Shown piece by piece: positions 15,927 through 24,691 of a stretch of DNA of 64,000 bases. Position 1 is the stretch's first letter; each line of letters begins with the position of its first letter. Source of the DNA: an uncultured Senegalimassilia sp. (lineage in GTDB: Bacteria; Actinomycetota; Coriobacteriia; Coriobacteriales; Eggerthellaceae); the NCBI RefSeq assembly GCF_902464545.1, contig NZ_CABQJR010000009.1:5951-69950 (forward strand), given 5' to 3'. The translations under genes were made by a program, and so were the position numbers. Under the pieces are notes generated by a model, which was given only the letters and a program-made list of their open reading frames with translations, searched no databases and had not been told where the DNA came from.

Positions 15927-16844
15927 CTATACGGCAAGGCCGACCGTCAAGTGCATCATGTAGAACGCGAAACGCATGACGAAAACACCGGCGAACACCA
16001 ACAGACACGAGATAAGCAGGCGAACAAGTACGCGCTTGGAGAATGCAAGCTCACCCCCGCCGTGCGCCGCCGCCTCCCTCGACACGACATGCATCGTGAA
16101 GGCGGCAAGCACGCAACCGGCAAAGCACATCAACGCGAACGCCAGCAGCATCGTGTGGTAATGCGGCACAAGATCGGCTGCCGCGACCACCGAATTCGTA
16201 ACGCCGCCCAATAACCGACCCTGCACGATATACACAGCCGCATTCGCCGCAAGCGCAATGAAGGGCACCGTCATCAGCAGCAGGCCGAAACGCCCCGCAA
16301 GCGCGCGCCATTGGGCGGCATACAGCGTGATCGCCGCCAGCAAAGGGCCTCCCATCAGGGCATTCAGCCATAACGAAATCGGAACCGTAGGCAGGCTCCA
16401 AGTGATGATGGTGTCAACGGAATATGCAAGGGACACCATCGCCACAAACACGATGCCCGTTGCCGCGATCATCGCCAACAGCAGCCGCTGCAGCCATGCA
16501 AAAGGCTTGACCGAAAACGAGTACAGCCAATACAGGCCGCTGCACGCCAACAATCCCACCGCGCTGACGACTTCGTTCGAAAGAGGGCTGGAGCCGAAAT
16601 GCAAAAACACGTACAGCGCATTGGCCGGGTTCCCGAGATGCGTAGCCGACGCGACGAGCCCCACCATGGTGACCACAAGAGGGATGCACATGAACGTGCT
16701 GATGCGCGCCCGCATCGTCGATTCGAGTTTCGAAAACAACAACACCGCCGCAACCAGAACAAGGGCGATGGCGCCCGAGGGGGCAAGCGTGGTGAACAGC
16801 ACCAACGTCACCTCGCTTAACGCGGTATCGAACCCGGAAATCAT
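15927..16844 (-). CDS. Second DmsC-type membrane anchor subunit
   Basis: 305 residues, eight predicted membrane helices. A paralogue of the DmsC at 17718-18575: both start with a LFTTLAP segment, continue with THL/FHL at the second helix, and share SSPLSNE / ASPLSNE. DmsC anchors DmsAB and oxidises menaquinol. AGAGGGGGAG lies just before the ATG at 16842-16844. It follows the torD gene by 108 bp on the same strand. A second anchor for one catalytic subunit is odd: it may serve another DmsAB encoded elsewhere, or be an alternative electron donor. Confidence 0.85.
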   Translation of the reverse strand: MISGFDTALSEVTLVLFTTLAPSGAIALVLVAAVLLFSKLESTMRARISTFMCIPLVVTMVGLVASATHLGNPANALYVFLHFGSSPLSNEVVSAVGLLACSGLYWLYSFSVKPFAWLQRLLLAMIAATGIVFVAMVSLAYSVDTIITWSLPTVPISLWLNALMGGPLLAAITLYAAQWRALAGRFGLLLMTVPFIALAANAAVYIVQGRLLGGVTNSVVAAADLVPHYHTMLLAFALMCFAGCVLAAFTMHVVSREAAAHGGGELAFSKRVLVRLLISCLLVFAGVFVMRFAFYMMHLTVGLAV

Positions 16845-16952
16845 CAGCTCCCCCTCTTTGCAGCACTGCTCGACGCGAAACGCGCATAACACCCGCATGG
16901 TCCGGCGCGTCAGCCTGCAGCGATGCACCGGACCAAACGATTCCCTAGTATT

Positions 16953-17624
16953 TTAACGATAGAAGCGAGGCACAACGACCTCCAGCCCCAACATCTCCTG
17001 AACGCCGTCCAAGCTTGCGCGCGTCAAACGAGCAAGCCCTTCATAGAAAGGATGCTCGGCGGCATCGGCAAACTCGTCCAGGAAATGTCCCGCCCACGTC
17101 AGGAAGTGAAGGCTTAGGAACTCGTCCAGGTCGGCGGGCCGATTCTGAGCAAGCCACGCCATAAGGGCGAGCATGAGCCCGATATGATCCTCCGGCGTTT
17201 TCTCGTCAGCGGTTCGCGCAACGCCATGTTCGCGCATCCATGCGCGCAGCTCAAGGGTGGTCGCGCCGAACACCACGCACTCGCGATCGGTGTATACCGA
17301 GCCCCACGGCGGCGCCGGTTTTACGCCCGGGCCGATGAACAAACGGCAATACTCCCACGTCAGATCATCGTCTGCGACAAAGGCGCCGCCCTCTCCAGCA
17401 GAGCAGCTCGGGGCCAGGCCCTCAACCATCATGCCCAAACAGCGAGCGGCCTCCCCTTCGCCGACGAAAGGCCATTCCGCGCCAGCAGTCTGTGCATCAA
17501 GCGCAGCGACCGCCGCAAACTCGGCGCCTGCAGCGCCCGTACGCGGGTCCTGCAGGAAAAACGGGGCCAGCGTGTTCCCCAAAAACGCAACGCCCTCAAA
17601 CGTCGCAGCATCAAGATCCGTCAT
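16953..17624 (-). CDS. TorD/DmsD family redox-enzyme maturation chaperone
   Basis: 223 residues, all-helical. It would bind the Tat signal of the DmsA apoprotein and guide cofactor insertion before export. The family block EYCRLFIGPGVKPAPPWGSVYTD is clear (YxRLFxGPG..P..PYESVY in most relatives), followed by TPEDHIGLMLALMAWL and the FL..WA..F segment. AAGGAGAGG precedes the ATG. It lies between the two anchor genes on the dms strand, which supports a role in DmsA maturation. Confidence 0.92.
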   Translation of the reverse strand: MTDLDAATFEGVAFLGNTLAPFFLQDPRTGAAGAEFAAVAALDAQTAGAEWPFVGEGEAARCLGMMVEGLAPSCSAGEGGAFVADDDLTWEYCRLFIGPGVKPAPPWGSVYTDRECVVFGATTLELRAWMREHGVARTADEKTPEDHIGLMLALMAWLAQNRPADLDEFLSLHFLTWAGHFLDEFADAAEHPFYEGLARLTRASLDGVQEMLGLEVVVPRFYR

Positions 17625-17717
17625 GCGATCCTCTCCTTATCGCTTAAGGCATCCATCATAAGGCAAAGGGCGCGCCCGCAAACCGGACGCGCCCCGAAAA
17701 GCATCAACCCTCAGCGG

Positions 17718-18575
17718 TTAACCGATGTACAGGCCAACGCTCAGCTGCACCGCATAGAACGCCAGGCGGGCGGCGAACACGCCCACGATCGCCAGCACCG
17801 GAGCCGCAGCGGCAAGCGCCGTGGACTTCGAATTACGCAGAGCCATGAAGGCGGCGGCTGCGGCAACGACCATGCACACCACGCCGATCCACATGGGAGC
17901 GGAGGCGGCGGCGACCAGGTCCGCGCCATCGACCAGCGCATTGCCCATGCCGGACACGCTCATGACCTGCACCAACAGGCCGACAACACCAAGGACCAGG
18001 CCGACGACCAGCACCGCCAGAGCCGCCATCTTGAAGCCGCCCTTCGCAGCGTCCTCAAGCGCACCGGACAGCGCGAGCACGAGCACGCCCAGGCAGATGC
18101 CGCCCAGCAGGCTGAAGCCCAGCACGGCAACCGGAACCATGGGGGTGTTCCAGGAAGCGATGGTCTCCATCATGTAGGCAGCGCCCGTGAAGCACGCGAA
18201 CACGACAGCCATCACGGCCACCACGGCGGCAAAGCCCTTGCGAGCACCCTCGCCAAGCTTGCCGGCGAGCGCCACGATCCAGTACACGATAGCCAGCACG
18301 GCGAACACGACGCCGGCAAGCAGCTCGTTGGACAGCGGGCTTGCACCCAGGCCGGCAAACACGCCGAACGCGTGCATGGGACTGGCCAGGTGGAAGAACG
18401 CGCAGACGAAGCCGGCCACCAGCACGACGACCGGGATGGTGGTCATGCGGTCGATCTTCTTCAGCTGCTCATCGGAGAACTTCGTGGTGAAGAAAGCCAC
18501 AGCCAGCGCGATGAACGCACCTGCGCCAATCGGCGCCAGCGTGGTGAACAGAGCCAAAGGCAGCTCGGCCATCAT
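17718..18575 (-). CDS. dmsC: DmsC-type membrane anchor subunit
   Basis: 285 residues, eight membrane helices. Anchors the DmsAB dimer on the outside of the membrane and passes electrons from menaquinol. LFTTLAPIGAGAF, FHLASPMHAFGV and GASPLSNELL are DmsC/NrfD-like hallmarks. Two ATGs are adjacent (18573-18575 and 18570-18572); GGAGGTG, inside the end of dmsB, precedes them. The dmsB stop is 1 base away, so translation is coupled. Composition is very rich in Ala, Val and Gly. Confidence 0.92.
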   Translation of the reverse strand: MMAELPLALFTTLAPIGAGAFIALAVAFFTTKFSDEQLKKIDRMTTIPVVVLVAGFVCAFFHLASPMHAFGVFAGLGASPLSNELLAGVVFAVLAIVYWIVALAGKLGEGARKGFAAVVAVMAVVFACFTGAAYMMETIASWNTPMVPVAVLGFSLLGGICLGVLVLALSGALEDAAKGGFKMAALAVLVVGLVLGVVGLLVQVMSVSGMGNALVDGADLVAAASAPMWIGVVCMVVAAAAAFMALRNSKSTALAAAAPVLAIVGVFAARLAFYAVQLSVGLYIG

Positions 18576-18576
18576 G

Positions 18577-19197
18577 CTACATCACCTCCAGGGGATTCAC
18601 GACTTTGCCGTCCTCCGCGCCTGCAGGCAGGGCGTCAGCGGAAGCCTTGATGTACAGATTCGGTTTCGTGTAGGTGGGCTCGGGCAGGGGCGCGATGTTC
18701 CCGCGCTCGCCCAGCTTGGCCATTTCCTCGATCGTGCCGAAGTCCAGCGCGCGAGCCGGGCACGCCTCCACGCATACCGGCTTCTCACCTGCGGCGACGC
18801 GCTCGGCGCAGCCGTCGCACTTCACGCTGTGGCCCTTTTCGCGATCGACCTTCGGCGCGTTGTACGGGCAGGCCATGTGGCAGTAGCCGCAGCCGATGCA
18901 CTTGTCGGCGTCCACGGACACCAGACCGGTTTCGGGGTCTTTGTGCATTGCGGTGGTCGGGCACACCTTGGTGCACGCCGGGTCATCGCAGTGGTTGCAC
19001 GACATGGACAGCGGATAGCTCACGCAGCTGCTGACGACGCAGCCGTTCGCATCGCGCTCGGTCGTGCCCAACGTCACCTCGTACACCTTGCGGAACGCGG
19101 TGCCGACGCTCAGGTCCTTGAAATCCTTGCAGGCCATCTCGCAGGTTTTGCAACCCGTGCAGCGAGTGCCGTCGAAATGAAATGCATATCGAGTCAT
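18577..19197 (-). CDS. dmsB: DmsB-type iron-sulfur electron-transfer subunit
   Basis: 206 residues. Carries four [4Fe-4S] clusters bound by CxxCxxxCxxxC groups: CTGCKTCEMACKD near the N-terminus, CNHCDDPACTKVCP, CIGCGYCHMACPYNAP, and CDGCAERVAAGEKPVCVEACP, where the third spacing is extended as usual in DmsB. It wires DmsC to the DmsA cluster. Start ATG 19195-19197 with GGAG. It sits 27 bp after dmsA and 1 bp before dmsC. Confidence 0.95.
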   Translation of the reverse strand: MTRYAFHFDGTRCTGCKTCEMACKDFKDLSVGTAFRKVYEVTLGTTERDANGCVVSSCVSYPLSMSCNHCDDPACTKVCPTTAMHKDPETGLVSVDADKCIGCGYCHMACPYNAPKVDREKGHSVKCDGCAERVAAGEKPVCVEACPARALDFGTIEEMAKLGERGNIAPLPEPTYTKPNLYIKASADALPAGAEDGKVVNPLEVM

Positions 19198-19224
19198 CTC
19201 TTACTCCTCTCGTACTCGCTGCCT

Positions 19225-21645
19225 TTAAGCCTTCACGACTTCGCAGATGTTGGAATGCTGCGGATTGCCCTTGGCCAACGGGCTCGGGCGATGCGTGGTC
19301 AGCGTGTTGATGCAACCGCCCTTGTCCAGTCGGGCCTTGGGATCGGAAGAGGACATATCCGCGTTATGCCAAGCACCCTGGGAAATGGCGACCATGCCCG
19401 GGATAACACGCGGCGTAACCTTCGCCAGCAGCTCGATGGTGCCGAACTCGTTCTTCACATGGACGGTGTCGCCCTGCTTGATGCCGCGAGGCTCCGCATC
19501 TGCCGGATTGATCCAAGCCTCCTGCGGGTTGACCTCCTTCAGCTCCTCGATACCGCCCCAAGAGGAATGCAGACGACCGCGATAATGGAAGCCGCCCAAC
19601 GCCAGCGGATACTCGTCGGTGGTTGTTTCCACGCCATCCCATTCGGGGATGTACGCGGGAATCGGCGCCAGCGTGTTCAGGCATGCAAGCGTATCGCCGT
19701 CGGTCAGCTCCCAGCCTTCGGTATCTTTCAGCAGCTTCTCAGAGAAGATCTCGATCTTACCGGAAGGCGTGGTCAGCGCGTTGGCCTCGGGATCGTCGCG
19801 GAACTTCTTCATGGAGATGGTGGGGGCGTATTCACGCGTGTACACGCCCATCTTCACCGCCTCGTCCCACGTGGGCAGCTCCTCGTCCTTCTCGCGGGAC
19901 TTCTCGTACAGCTCCTTCATCCACTCGAGCTCGGTCTTGCCTTCGGTGAACTTGTCTTTGATGCCGAACTTGTCGGCGATAAGCTCGCACATTTCGTAGC
20001 AGGTCTTGCGCTCGTACTTTACGGACGTAGCAGGGGTGCCGGTGATGACATAGCCCCAGTTCGAGCCCGTGGCGATCTGCGAGTTCTGCTCGAAGCGGAA
20101 CATGTCGGGCAGGATGACGTCGGAGTACTTCAGGGAATCGGTCATCACGATGTCGATGCCCAGGATGAACTCGCACAGCGACTCGTCCACCAGGATGTCG
20201 TGCGCGTAGTTGATGTCGCCATGCTGATTGGTCAAGCAGTTACCCGCGTAGTTGATCATGTACTTGATACCGGTGTTCAGCTTGTCGACGTATTTCACGC
20301 CCCAGTTCTTGGCCGTCATGTCCGCGCCATGCTTGATGGCGTCGGTCCACACGAAGCACGAGATGGAGGCTTTCACCGGATTGGTGCCCGCCGGCAGGGA
20401 CTGCAGCGTCGGGCTGTTGCGCGCCTCGCGGCAACCGTTGTTGGTTCCCGCCAAGCCAACCTGGCCGACCAGGCATGGCAGGGCCATGATGGACCAGGAC
20501 GTCCACTCGCCGTTGCTGCGGCGCTGCGGGCCCCAGCCCTGGCAGACGAACAGCGGCTTGGTAGTGCCGATCTCTTCAGCCAGCTCCTCGATCGTCTTCT
20601 CGGGGATGCCGGTGACCTTGGCAGCCCACGCCGGCGTCTTCTCCACCTTGTCGTAGCCCGTGCCCATGACGTAATCGAAGTAGGACATGTTCTTGCCCTG
20701 GTACGCCTCAGGCATGGTCTGCTCGTCAAAGCCCACGCAGTAGGTGTGCAGGAAGTCCATATCGCACATGTCGTGCTGAATCAGGTAATGGGCGATACCC
20801 GCGACCAACGCGGCGTCGGTGCCGGGATTGATGGGCAACCACTGGTCGGAATGACCCATGATGGAGTCGTTCATGCGAGGGTCGATCACATAGATCTTCG
20901 CACCGGTCTTCTCGCGCAGCTGGACCCAATCGTAATGAGTGGTCAGACCGCCCTGGCGCGTTTCGGTGGGGCTGGTGCCGAACATGAGGATGAGCTTGGC
21001 ATCCTCGGCGTTCTTGAAGGAGCTACCGCCATTGTTCTTGGAGCCGTACATGTAAGGGGTGATGGCCGTGATCTGGGCAGTGGAATAATCGCCGTAGCGA
21101 TTCAGGCTGCCGCCCAGCATGTTCAGCAGTCGATTGAACGGACGAGCCGTGGTTGCGGAAACGCCGGTAGCATACGGCAGGTACACAGCCTCGTTGCCGT
21201 ACTTCTCGATAACCTCTTTGAGCTTCGTGGCCGCCAGATCGATAGCCTCATCCCAAGAGATGCGCTCGAACTTGCCCTCGCCGCGCTTGCCGACGCGCTT
21301 CATGGGGTAGTTGATGCGATCGGGATGGTTCATCCAACGACGATACGTACGGCCGCGCAGGCACGCACGGGGCTGCGGGTCGTCGAACCCGGCGTCCTTG
21401 CTCGTGCAGGTGTCCACCCACACAACCTCATCGTCCTTCACATGGAACTTCAGGCTGCAGCGGCCCGGGCAGTTGATGGCGCAATGGCCCCACGTGATCT
21501 TCTCCTCGGACTCCGCGAGCGCCGGCTCGGTTGCGCCGAACAGGTTCGCGCCCGTTGCAGCGGCGCCGCCGACGGCGGCCAGAGCACCCAGCGCACCCGT
21601 CGATTTGACGAACGTGCGGCGGTTCATGCTTGGCATGTCTTGCAT
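19225..21645 (-). CDS. dmsA: DMSO-reductase family molybdopterin oxidoreductase, catalytic subunit
   Basis: 806 residues. A Tat signal (MNRRTFVKSTGALGALAAVGG) shows export as a folded, cofactor-loaded enzyme. A [4Fe-4S] site follows: CAINCPGRC and a later ACLRGR. NRYGDYSTAQI matches the DmsA segment that carries the Ser ligand to molybdenum. The C-terminal molybdopterin-binding domain includes the HSSWGG and YTKP-like blocks. Start ATG 21643-21645 with GGGGGAGG. First gene of the operon. The substrate is a terminal acceptor; DMSO, TMAO or a plant or drug sulfoxide/catechol cannot be told apart, since this family is highly expanded in Eggerthellaceae. Confidence 0.93.
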   Translation of the reverse strand: MQDMPSMNRRTFVKSTGALGALAAVGGAAATGANLFGATEPALAESEEKITWGHCAINCPGRCSLKFHVKDDEVVWVDTCTSKDAGFDDPQPRACLRGRTYRRWMNHPDRINYPMKRVGKRGEGKFERISWDEAIDLAATKLKEVIEKYGNEAVYLPYATGVSATTARPFNRLLNMLGGSLNRYGDYSTAQITAITPYMYGSKNNGGSSFKNAEDAKLILMFGTSPTETRQGGLTTHYDWVQLREKTGAKIYVIDPRMNDSIMGHSDQWLPINPGTDAALVAGIAHYLIQHDMCDMDFLHTYCVGFDEQTMPEAYQGKNMSYFDYVMGTGYDKVEKTPAWAAKVTGIPEKTIEELAEEIGTTKPLFVCQGWGPQRRSNGEWTSWSIMALPCLVGQVGLAGTNNGCREARNSPTLQSLPAGTNPVKASISCFVWTDAIKHGADMTAKNWGVKYVDKLNTGIKYMINYAGNCLTNQHGDINYAHDILVDESLCEFILGIDIVMTDSLKYSDVILPDMFRFEQNSQIATGSNWGYVITGTPATSVKYERKTCYEMCELIADKFGIKDKFTEGKTELEWMKELYEKSREKDEELPTWDEAVKMGVYTREYAPTISMKKFRDDPEANALTTPSGKIEIFSEKLLKDTEGWELTDGDTLACLNTLAPIPAYIPEWDGVETTTDEYPLALGGFHYRGRLHSSWGGIEELKEVNPQEAWINPADAEPRGIKQGDTVHVKNEFGTIELLAKVTPRVIPGMVAISQGAWHNADMSSSDPKARLDKGGCINTLTTHRPSPLAKGNPQHSNICEVVKA

Positions 21646-21806
21646 TGCCTCCCCCTTCATTCTTTCCTTTTCGCCTCTGTCGAAACGGCGGCGCTATCGC
21701 GCGCCGCGACACGGCTTCTTCCTTTCGCGGCATGAACGCCGCGTACCACCCTTGCTTGCTGGATTCGGGCTCGTCTACCCTCCAAGCGCGGATTTGGTGA
21801 TGAGAC

Positions 21807-21836
21807 CTTATCGCCTTACCCGATCCACCGTGTCAC
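21807..21836 (-). promoter_or_regulatory. Predicted dmsA promoter
   Basis: On the minus strand GTGACA (21831-21836) and GATAAG (21807-21812) are 18 bp apart. The -35 box lies inside the TGTGACA site described next, so a regulator bound there would contact polymerase directly. Confidence 0.5.
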
Positions 21837-21899
21837 ATAAAACGTGCGAATTTCGCGTTTGCCCAGTTCACAGGCTATCACCCATTACAGTATGTGACA
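21831..21899. promoter_or_regulatory. Mirrored TGTGACA sites between dmsA and its regulator
   Basis: TGTCACATA (21831-21839) and its exact reverse complement TATGTGACA (21891-21899) face each other with centres 60 bp apart, close to six helical turns. Each overlaps the likely -35 region of one divergent promoter. Likely binding sites for the LuxR-type protein encoded next door or for a CRP/FNR-like factor (TGTGA half-site). The rest of the 393-bp gap 21646-22038 has no gene. Confidence 0.5.
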
Positions 21900-22038
21900 G
21901 CCTGAACCCGATTGCGCGCTATACTGTTTTCAGTAATCGATTTCGCATTCTTGCTATGCAGCGGCGAAATCGCGCAAGGGAGAAGAGCGCTCGATCGTCC
22001 GCCGCCGGCACTTTCAGGCAGGCGAACGGCGGCGCCCG

Positions 22039-23820
22039 ATGACGAGGATCTCTGTGGCACGCACACGCATTTCCAACATAGCCCACACGTTCAAGCCCAA
22101 CACCGCATCGCTTGGATACGCGCTCTTTTTGGCCATCAACGCAGCCGGCGTATGGGGCGGCGTGTTCCCGTTTCTGCCCATGAACTTCCAAACCCCGGAG
22201 GTCATGTTCTGGTTCTTCTTGATGCAATCGCTCGTGTTCTCGCTGTGCTATTTCGCTAGCGCCATCGGAGTGTACTACCTTCCCGGACCCACGCGCCGAT
22301 TCATGGTGATGCTTGCCAGCGCGCCATATCTGCTTGGCTGGTGCTGCCTTATCGGAGCGATTTATCTGCATGGCATCGCTCAAGCATTGGTGGTCGCCGG
22401 CGGCTCGCTTCTAGGCCTTGGGTCAGCTGGCTTCTACATGCTGTGGCAGCGCCTGTTCGCCAGCTTCGACGCAGACCATGGCAACCATGATCTGATCCTT
22501 GGCACCGCCTATGGCGCCCTTCTATATTTCGCGCTGTATGCCATCCCGCAAGCCGTGACCGCATTCCTCATCCCACTGGTGTTCATGCCGCTGTTCGCGC
22601 TCGCCATCGTGCTGAAAAGCCGGCACATCGACTTGAAGCAGCCCATGTTCGAGGATGTTCCGCGCGAGCACCCGAACGTGTATAGGCGTGTGCTGCGCGA
22701 TTACTGGCGCAGCGCCTTGTGCGTCGGCGCCATCGCATTCTGCACCGGCGTCATACGATCGCTTGCCATCGGCGAACCGCGAGTCGGCAGCCTTGTGAAC
22801 CTGCTGTCGATGACGGGATGCCTGGTTGCGGGCATCGGCGTTTTGGTGCTCTGGCAGTTCAAGAACGTGAGAATGAACGTCGCCAACGCCTACCGCATCG
22901 CCTTCCCGTTGCTCATCACCTCGTTCCTGGTTCTTCCGTTTTGCAGCGGCGGTTATGCGCGATGGCAAGCCGCCATCCTGTATGCGGTATACAGCGTGGC
23001 CATCGCGCTTATGATGATCCAATGCGCACAAGCATCGCGCGACCGAGGCATCAACCCCGTGTTCATCTACGGCTTCTTCGCCGGCATCGTATACGCGTTG
23101 CATGATGTCGGGTTCCTTGCCGGCACGTTCGCCGAGCAGATCCGCGTCATCGGCATGCAGCCCGATGCCGTCGTCGCGCTGGTGGCGGTGTATTTGCTCG
23201 GTCTCATGTTCTTCATCGGCCAGGGCGGCTTCAAGCGAGCATTGGCCGCAAGCCAAGCAGAGGATATCGAGCTCGTCGCTGGCATGCCTTTGCAAATCGC
23301 CGATATCAACGAGCGCCAAACCGACCTCGATGAGGCCGAACCGGAAAGCGAGGCATCCCCGGCGGCAAACGCCGGATGCGCGGGCCCCTGTCCTTTCAAC
23401 ATGCACGATACCGGCATGTTCGAGATGAGGCCCATCGTCATCGCACGGGCGGAAAACGAGGGAGCCCTGACCGTCGAAGAGCCCGCAATGGCGCCCGACA
23501 ACGCCCCCTTCCCGACGGACGCCGCCAAACTCGAGAAACGCGACCACGCCCGCAGCTCCGATGTACCCAACTATCAGGATCGCCTATCGAAGCAGGCAGC
23601 GCTGGTTCGGCAGCATTACCGCCTATCCGCACGCGAAACCGAGGTCATGGAGCTTATCGCCCGAGGCAACACCGTGGCGCGCATCGCCGAGCAGCTGGTG
23701 GTTTCGGAAAACACCATCCGAACCCACAGCAAGCGCATCTACGCCAAGCTTGACATCCATAAGAAACAAGAGCTCGTCGACCTGCTGGAAACGTTCAATC
23801 CGAAAGACCTGGAAGATTAG
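22039..23820 (+). CDS. Membrane-anchored LuxR-type transcriptional regulator
   Basis: 593 residues. The first about 400 hold ten to twelve hydrophobic helices in a transporter-like arrangement. A poorly conserved linker (about 410-520, acidic and Ala/Pro-rich) follows. The C-terminal 65 residues are a LuxR helix-turn-helix: LSARETEVMELIARGNTVARIA, then VSENTIRTHSKRIYAKLDIHKKQEL. It has no receiver domain. It is divergent from dmsA, so a membrane signal probably sets dms expression; this architecture is repeated next to respiratory reductases in Eggerthellaceae. ATG 22039 has a weak ribosome site; GTG at 22054 is preceded by GAGG and may be the true start. Confidence 0.9.
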   Translation: MTRISVARTRISNIAHTFKPNTASLGYALFLAINAAGVWGGVFPFLPMNFQTPEVMFWFFLMQSLVFSLCYFASAIGVYYLPGPTRRFMVMLASAPYLLGWCCLIGAIYLHGIAQALVVAGGSLLGLGSAGFYMLWQRLFASFDADHGNHDLILGTAYGALLYFALYAIPQAVTAFLIPLVFMPLFALAIVLKSRHIDLKQPMFEDVPREHPNVYRRVLRDYWRSALCVGAIAFCTGVIRSLAIGEPRVGSLVNLLSMTGCLVAGIGVLVLWQFKNVRMNVANAYRIAFPLLITSFLVLPFCSGGYARWQAAILYAVYSVAIALMMIQCAQASRDRGINPVFIYGFFAGIVYALHDVGFLAGTFAEQIRVIGMQPDAVVALVAVYLLGLMFFIGQGGFKRALAASQAEDIELVAGMPLQIADINERQTDLDEAEPESEASPAANAGCAGPCPFNMHDTGMFEMRPIVIARAENEGALTVEEPAMAPDNAPFPTDAAKLEKRDHARSSDVPNYQDRLSKQAALVRQHYRLSARETEVMELIARGNTVARIAEQLVVSENTIRTHSKRIYAKLDIHKKQELVDLLETFNPKDLED

Positions 23821-23835
23821 CCCCCCTGAACGGAC

Positions 23836-23862
23836 GATGGCCGCGCGTTCCGCGCGGCCATC
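23836..23862. terminator. Bidirectional terminator
   Basis: GATGGCCGCGCG-TTC-CGCGCGGCCATC, perfect 12-bp stem, followed by TTGCTTC on the plus strand. It separates the convergent luxR and YdcF-like genes. Confidence 0.65.
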
Positions 23863-23867
23863 TTGCT

Positions 23868-24551
23868 TCAGTTCGTCACATCCCCGCTTTGATCAAGGCT
23901 GATCGCTTCGCCGACATACGTTGACGGCACACGGAAGAGCGCCTTGAAGAAGTCCTTCGTGCGCGCGGGAATCTCGCGGATATCATACTGCAGCTGTTTT
24001 TGGTACTCGTGATAGTCGCTGGGAACGCCCTCGGCTTGCATTCCCAGGCTTTTCGCAGACCACAGCGCGCGATACAGGTGATACGTCTGCGTGGCAACCA
24101 CGATGCGCTCGCACCCGAACACGTACTTCGCCCGATACATGCTCTCATACGTGGAAAAGCCCGCATGATCGCAGAAGATGTCCTGGCTCGGCACGCCTTG
24201 CGCGATGGCATATTGCTTCATCGCCTTCACCTCGTTGTACGAGGCGGTACCGTTGTCACCGCTCATGATGATCTTCGGCGCCACGCCCGCGAAGTATAGC
24301 GCGATGCCATCATCCAGGCGATCGGCCAGAATACCCGAAGGCGTTCCGTCCGGCAGCACCGATGCCCCGAGCACCACGATGGCATCGGCATTGCCGATAC
24401 TGGCCTTCTCGGGGGTGACGATGGACCCTTTCGAGCCCACGATGGTCACCACGTTCGTAATGGCGAACACCGCCACCACGGCCAATACCGCCGCCAGCAC
24501 CATATCAAGCACCCGCCTCAGGCATCCCTTTTGTTTCTTCGAGCTACTCAT
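23868..24551 (-). CDS. YdcF/SanA-like membrane protein (DUF218)
   Basis: 227 residues. A short cytoplasmic basic N-terminus, one membrane helix (about 14-36, VLDMVLAAVLAVVAVFAITNVVTIV) and an extracytoplasmic DUF218 domain. DAIVVLGASVLPDGTPSGILADRLDDGIALY and KIIMSGDNG are the conserved nucleotide-fold segments, and VVATQTYHLYRAL is a SanA-type motif. SanA relatives affect envelope barrier function; the reaction is unknown. The ATG at 24549-24551 lacks an obvious Shine-Dalgarno, so the start is less sure than most. Confidence 0.82.
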   Translation of the reverse strand: MSSSKKQKGCLRRVLDMVLAAVLAVVAVFAITNVVTIVGSKGSIVTPEKASIGNADAIVVLGASVLPDGTPSGILADRLDDGIALYFAGVAPKIIMSGDNGTASYNEVKAMKQYAIAQGVPSQDIFCDHAGFSTYESMYRAKYVFGCERIVVATQTYHLYRALWSAKSLGMQAEGVPSDYHEYQKQLQYDIREIPARTKDFFKALFRVPSTYVGEAISLDQSGDVTN

Positions 24552-24635
24552 AGGAGACTGACAATAGCAAACGGCGAAACCCCACGGCAAGCGTTTCGCC
24601 GGAACGGCGCAACAACGCCACCGAAACCTAACCCC

Positions 24636-24672
24636 GAAAACAAAACGACCCGGAGCATCCTCCGGGTCGTTT
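24636..24672 (-). terminator. leuS terminator
   Basis: AAACGACCCGGAG (24643-24655) pairs perfectly with CTCCGGGTCGTTT (24660-24672). On the minus strand it is followed by TGTTTTC. Confidence 0.85.
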
Positions 24673-24691
24673 CGACTGCAATGTCAGCGTT

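Noticed and set aside
18187..21735. 1182-codon open frame on the plus strand opposite the dms genes
   Set aside because: It lies wholly antisense to dmsA, dmsB and dmsC, has no family features and a His/Ala/Leu/Arg-biased composition typical of antisense frames in high-GC DNA.
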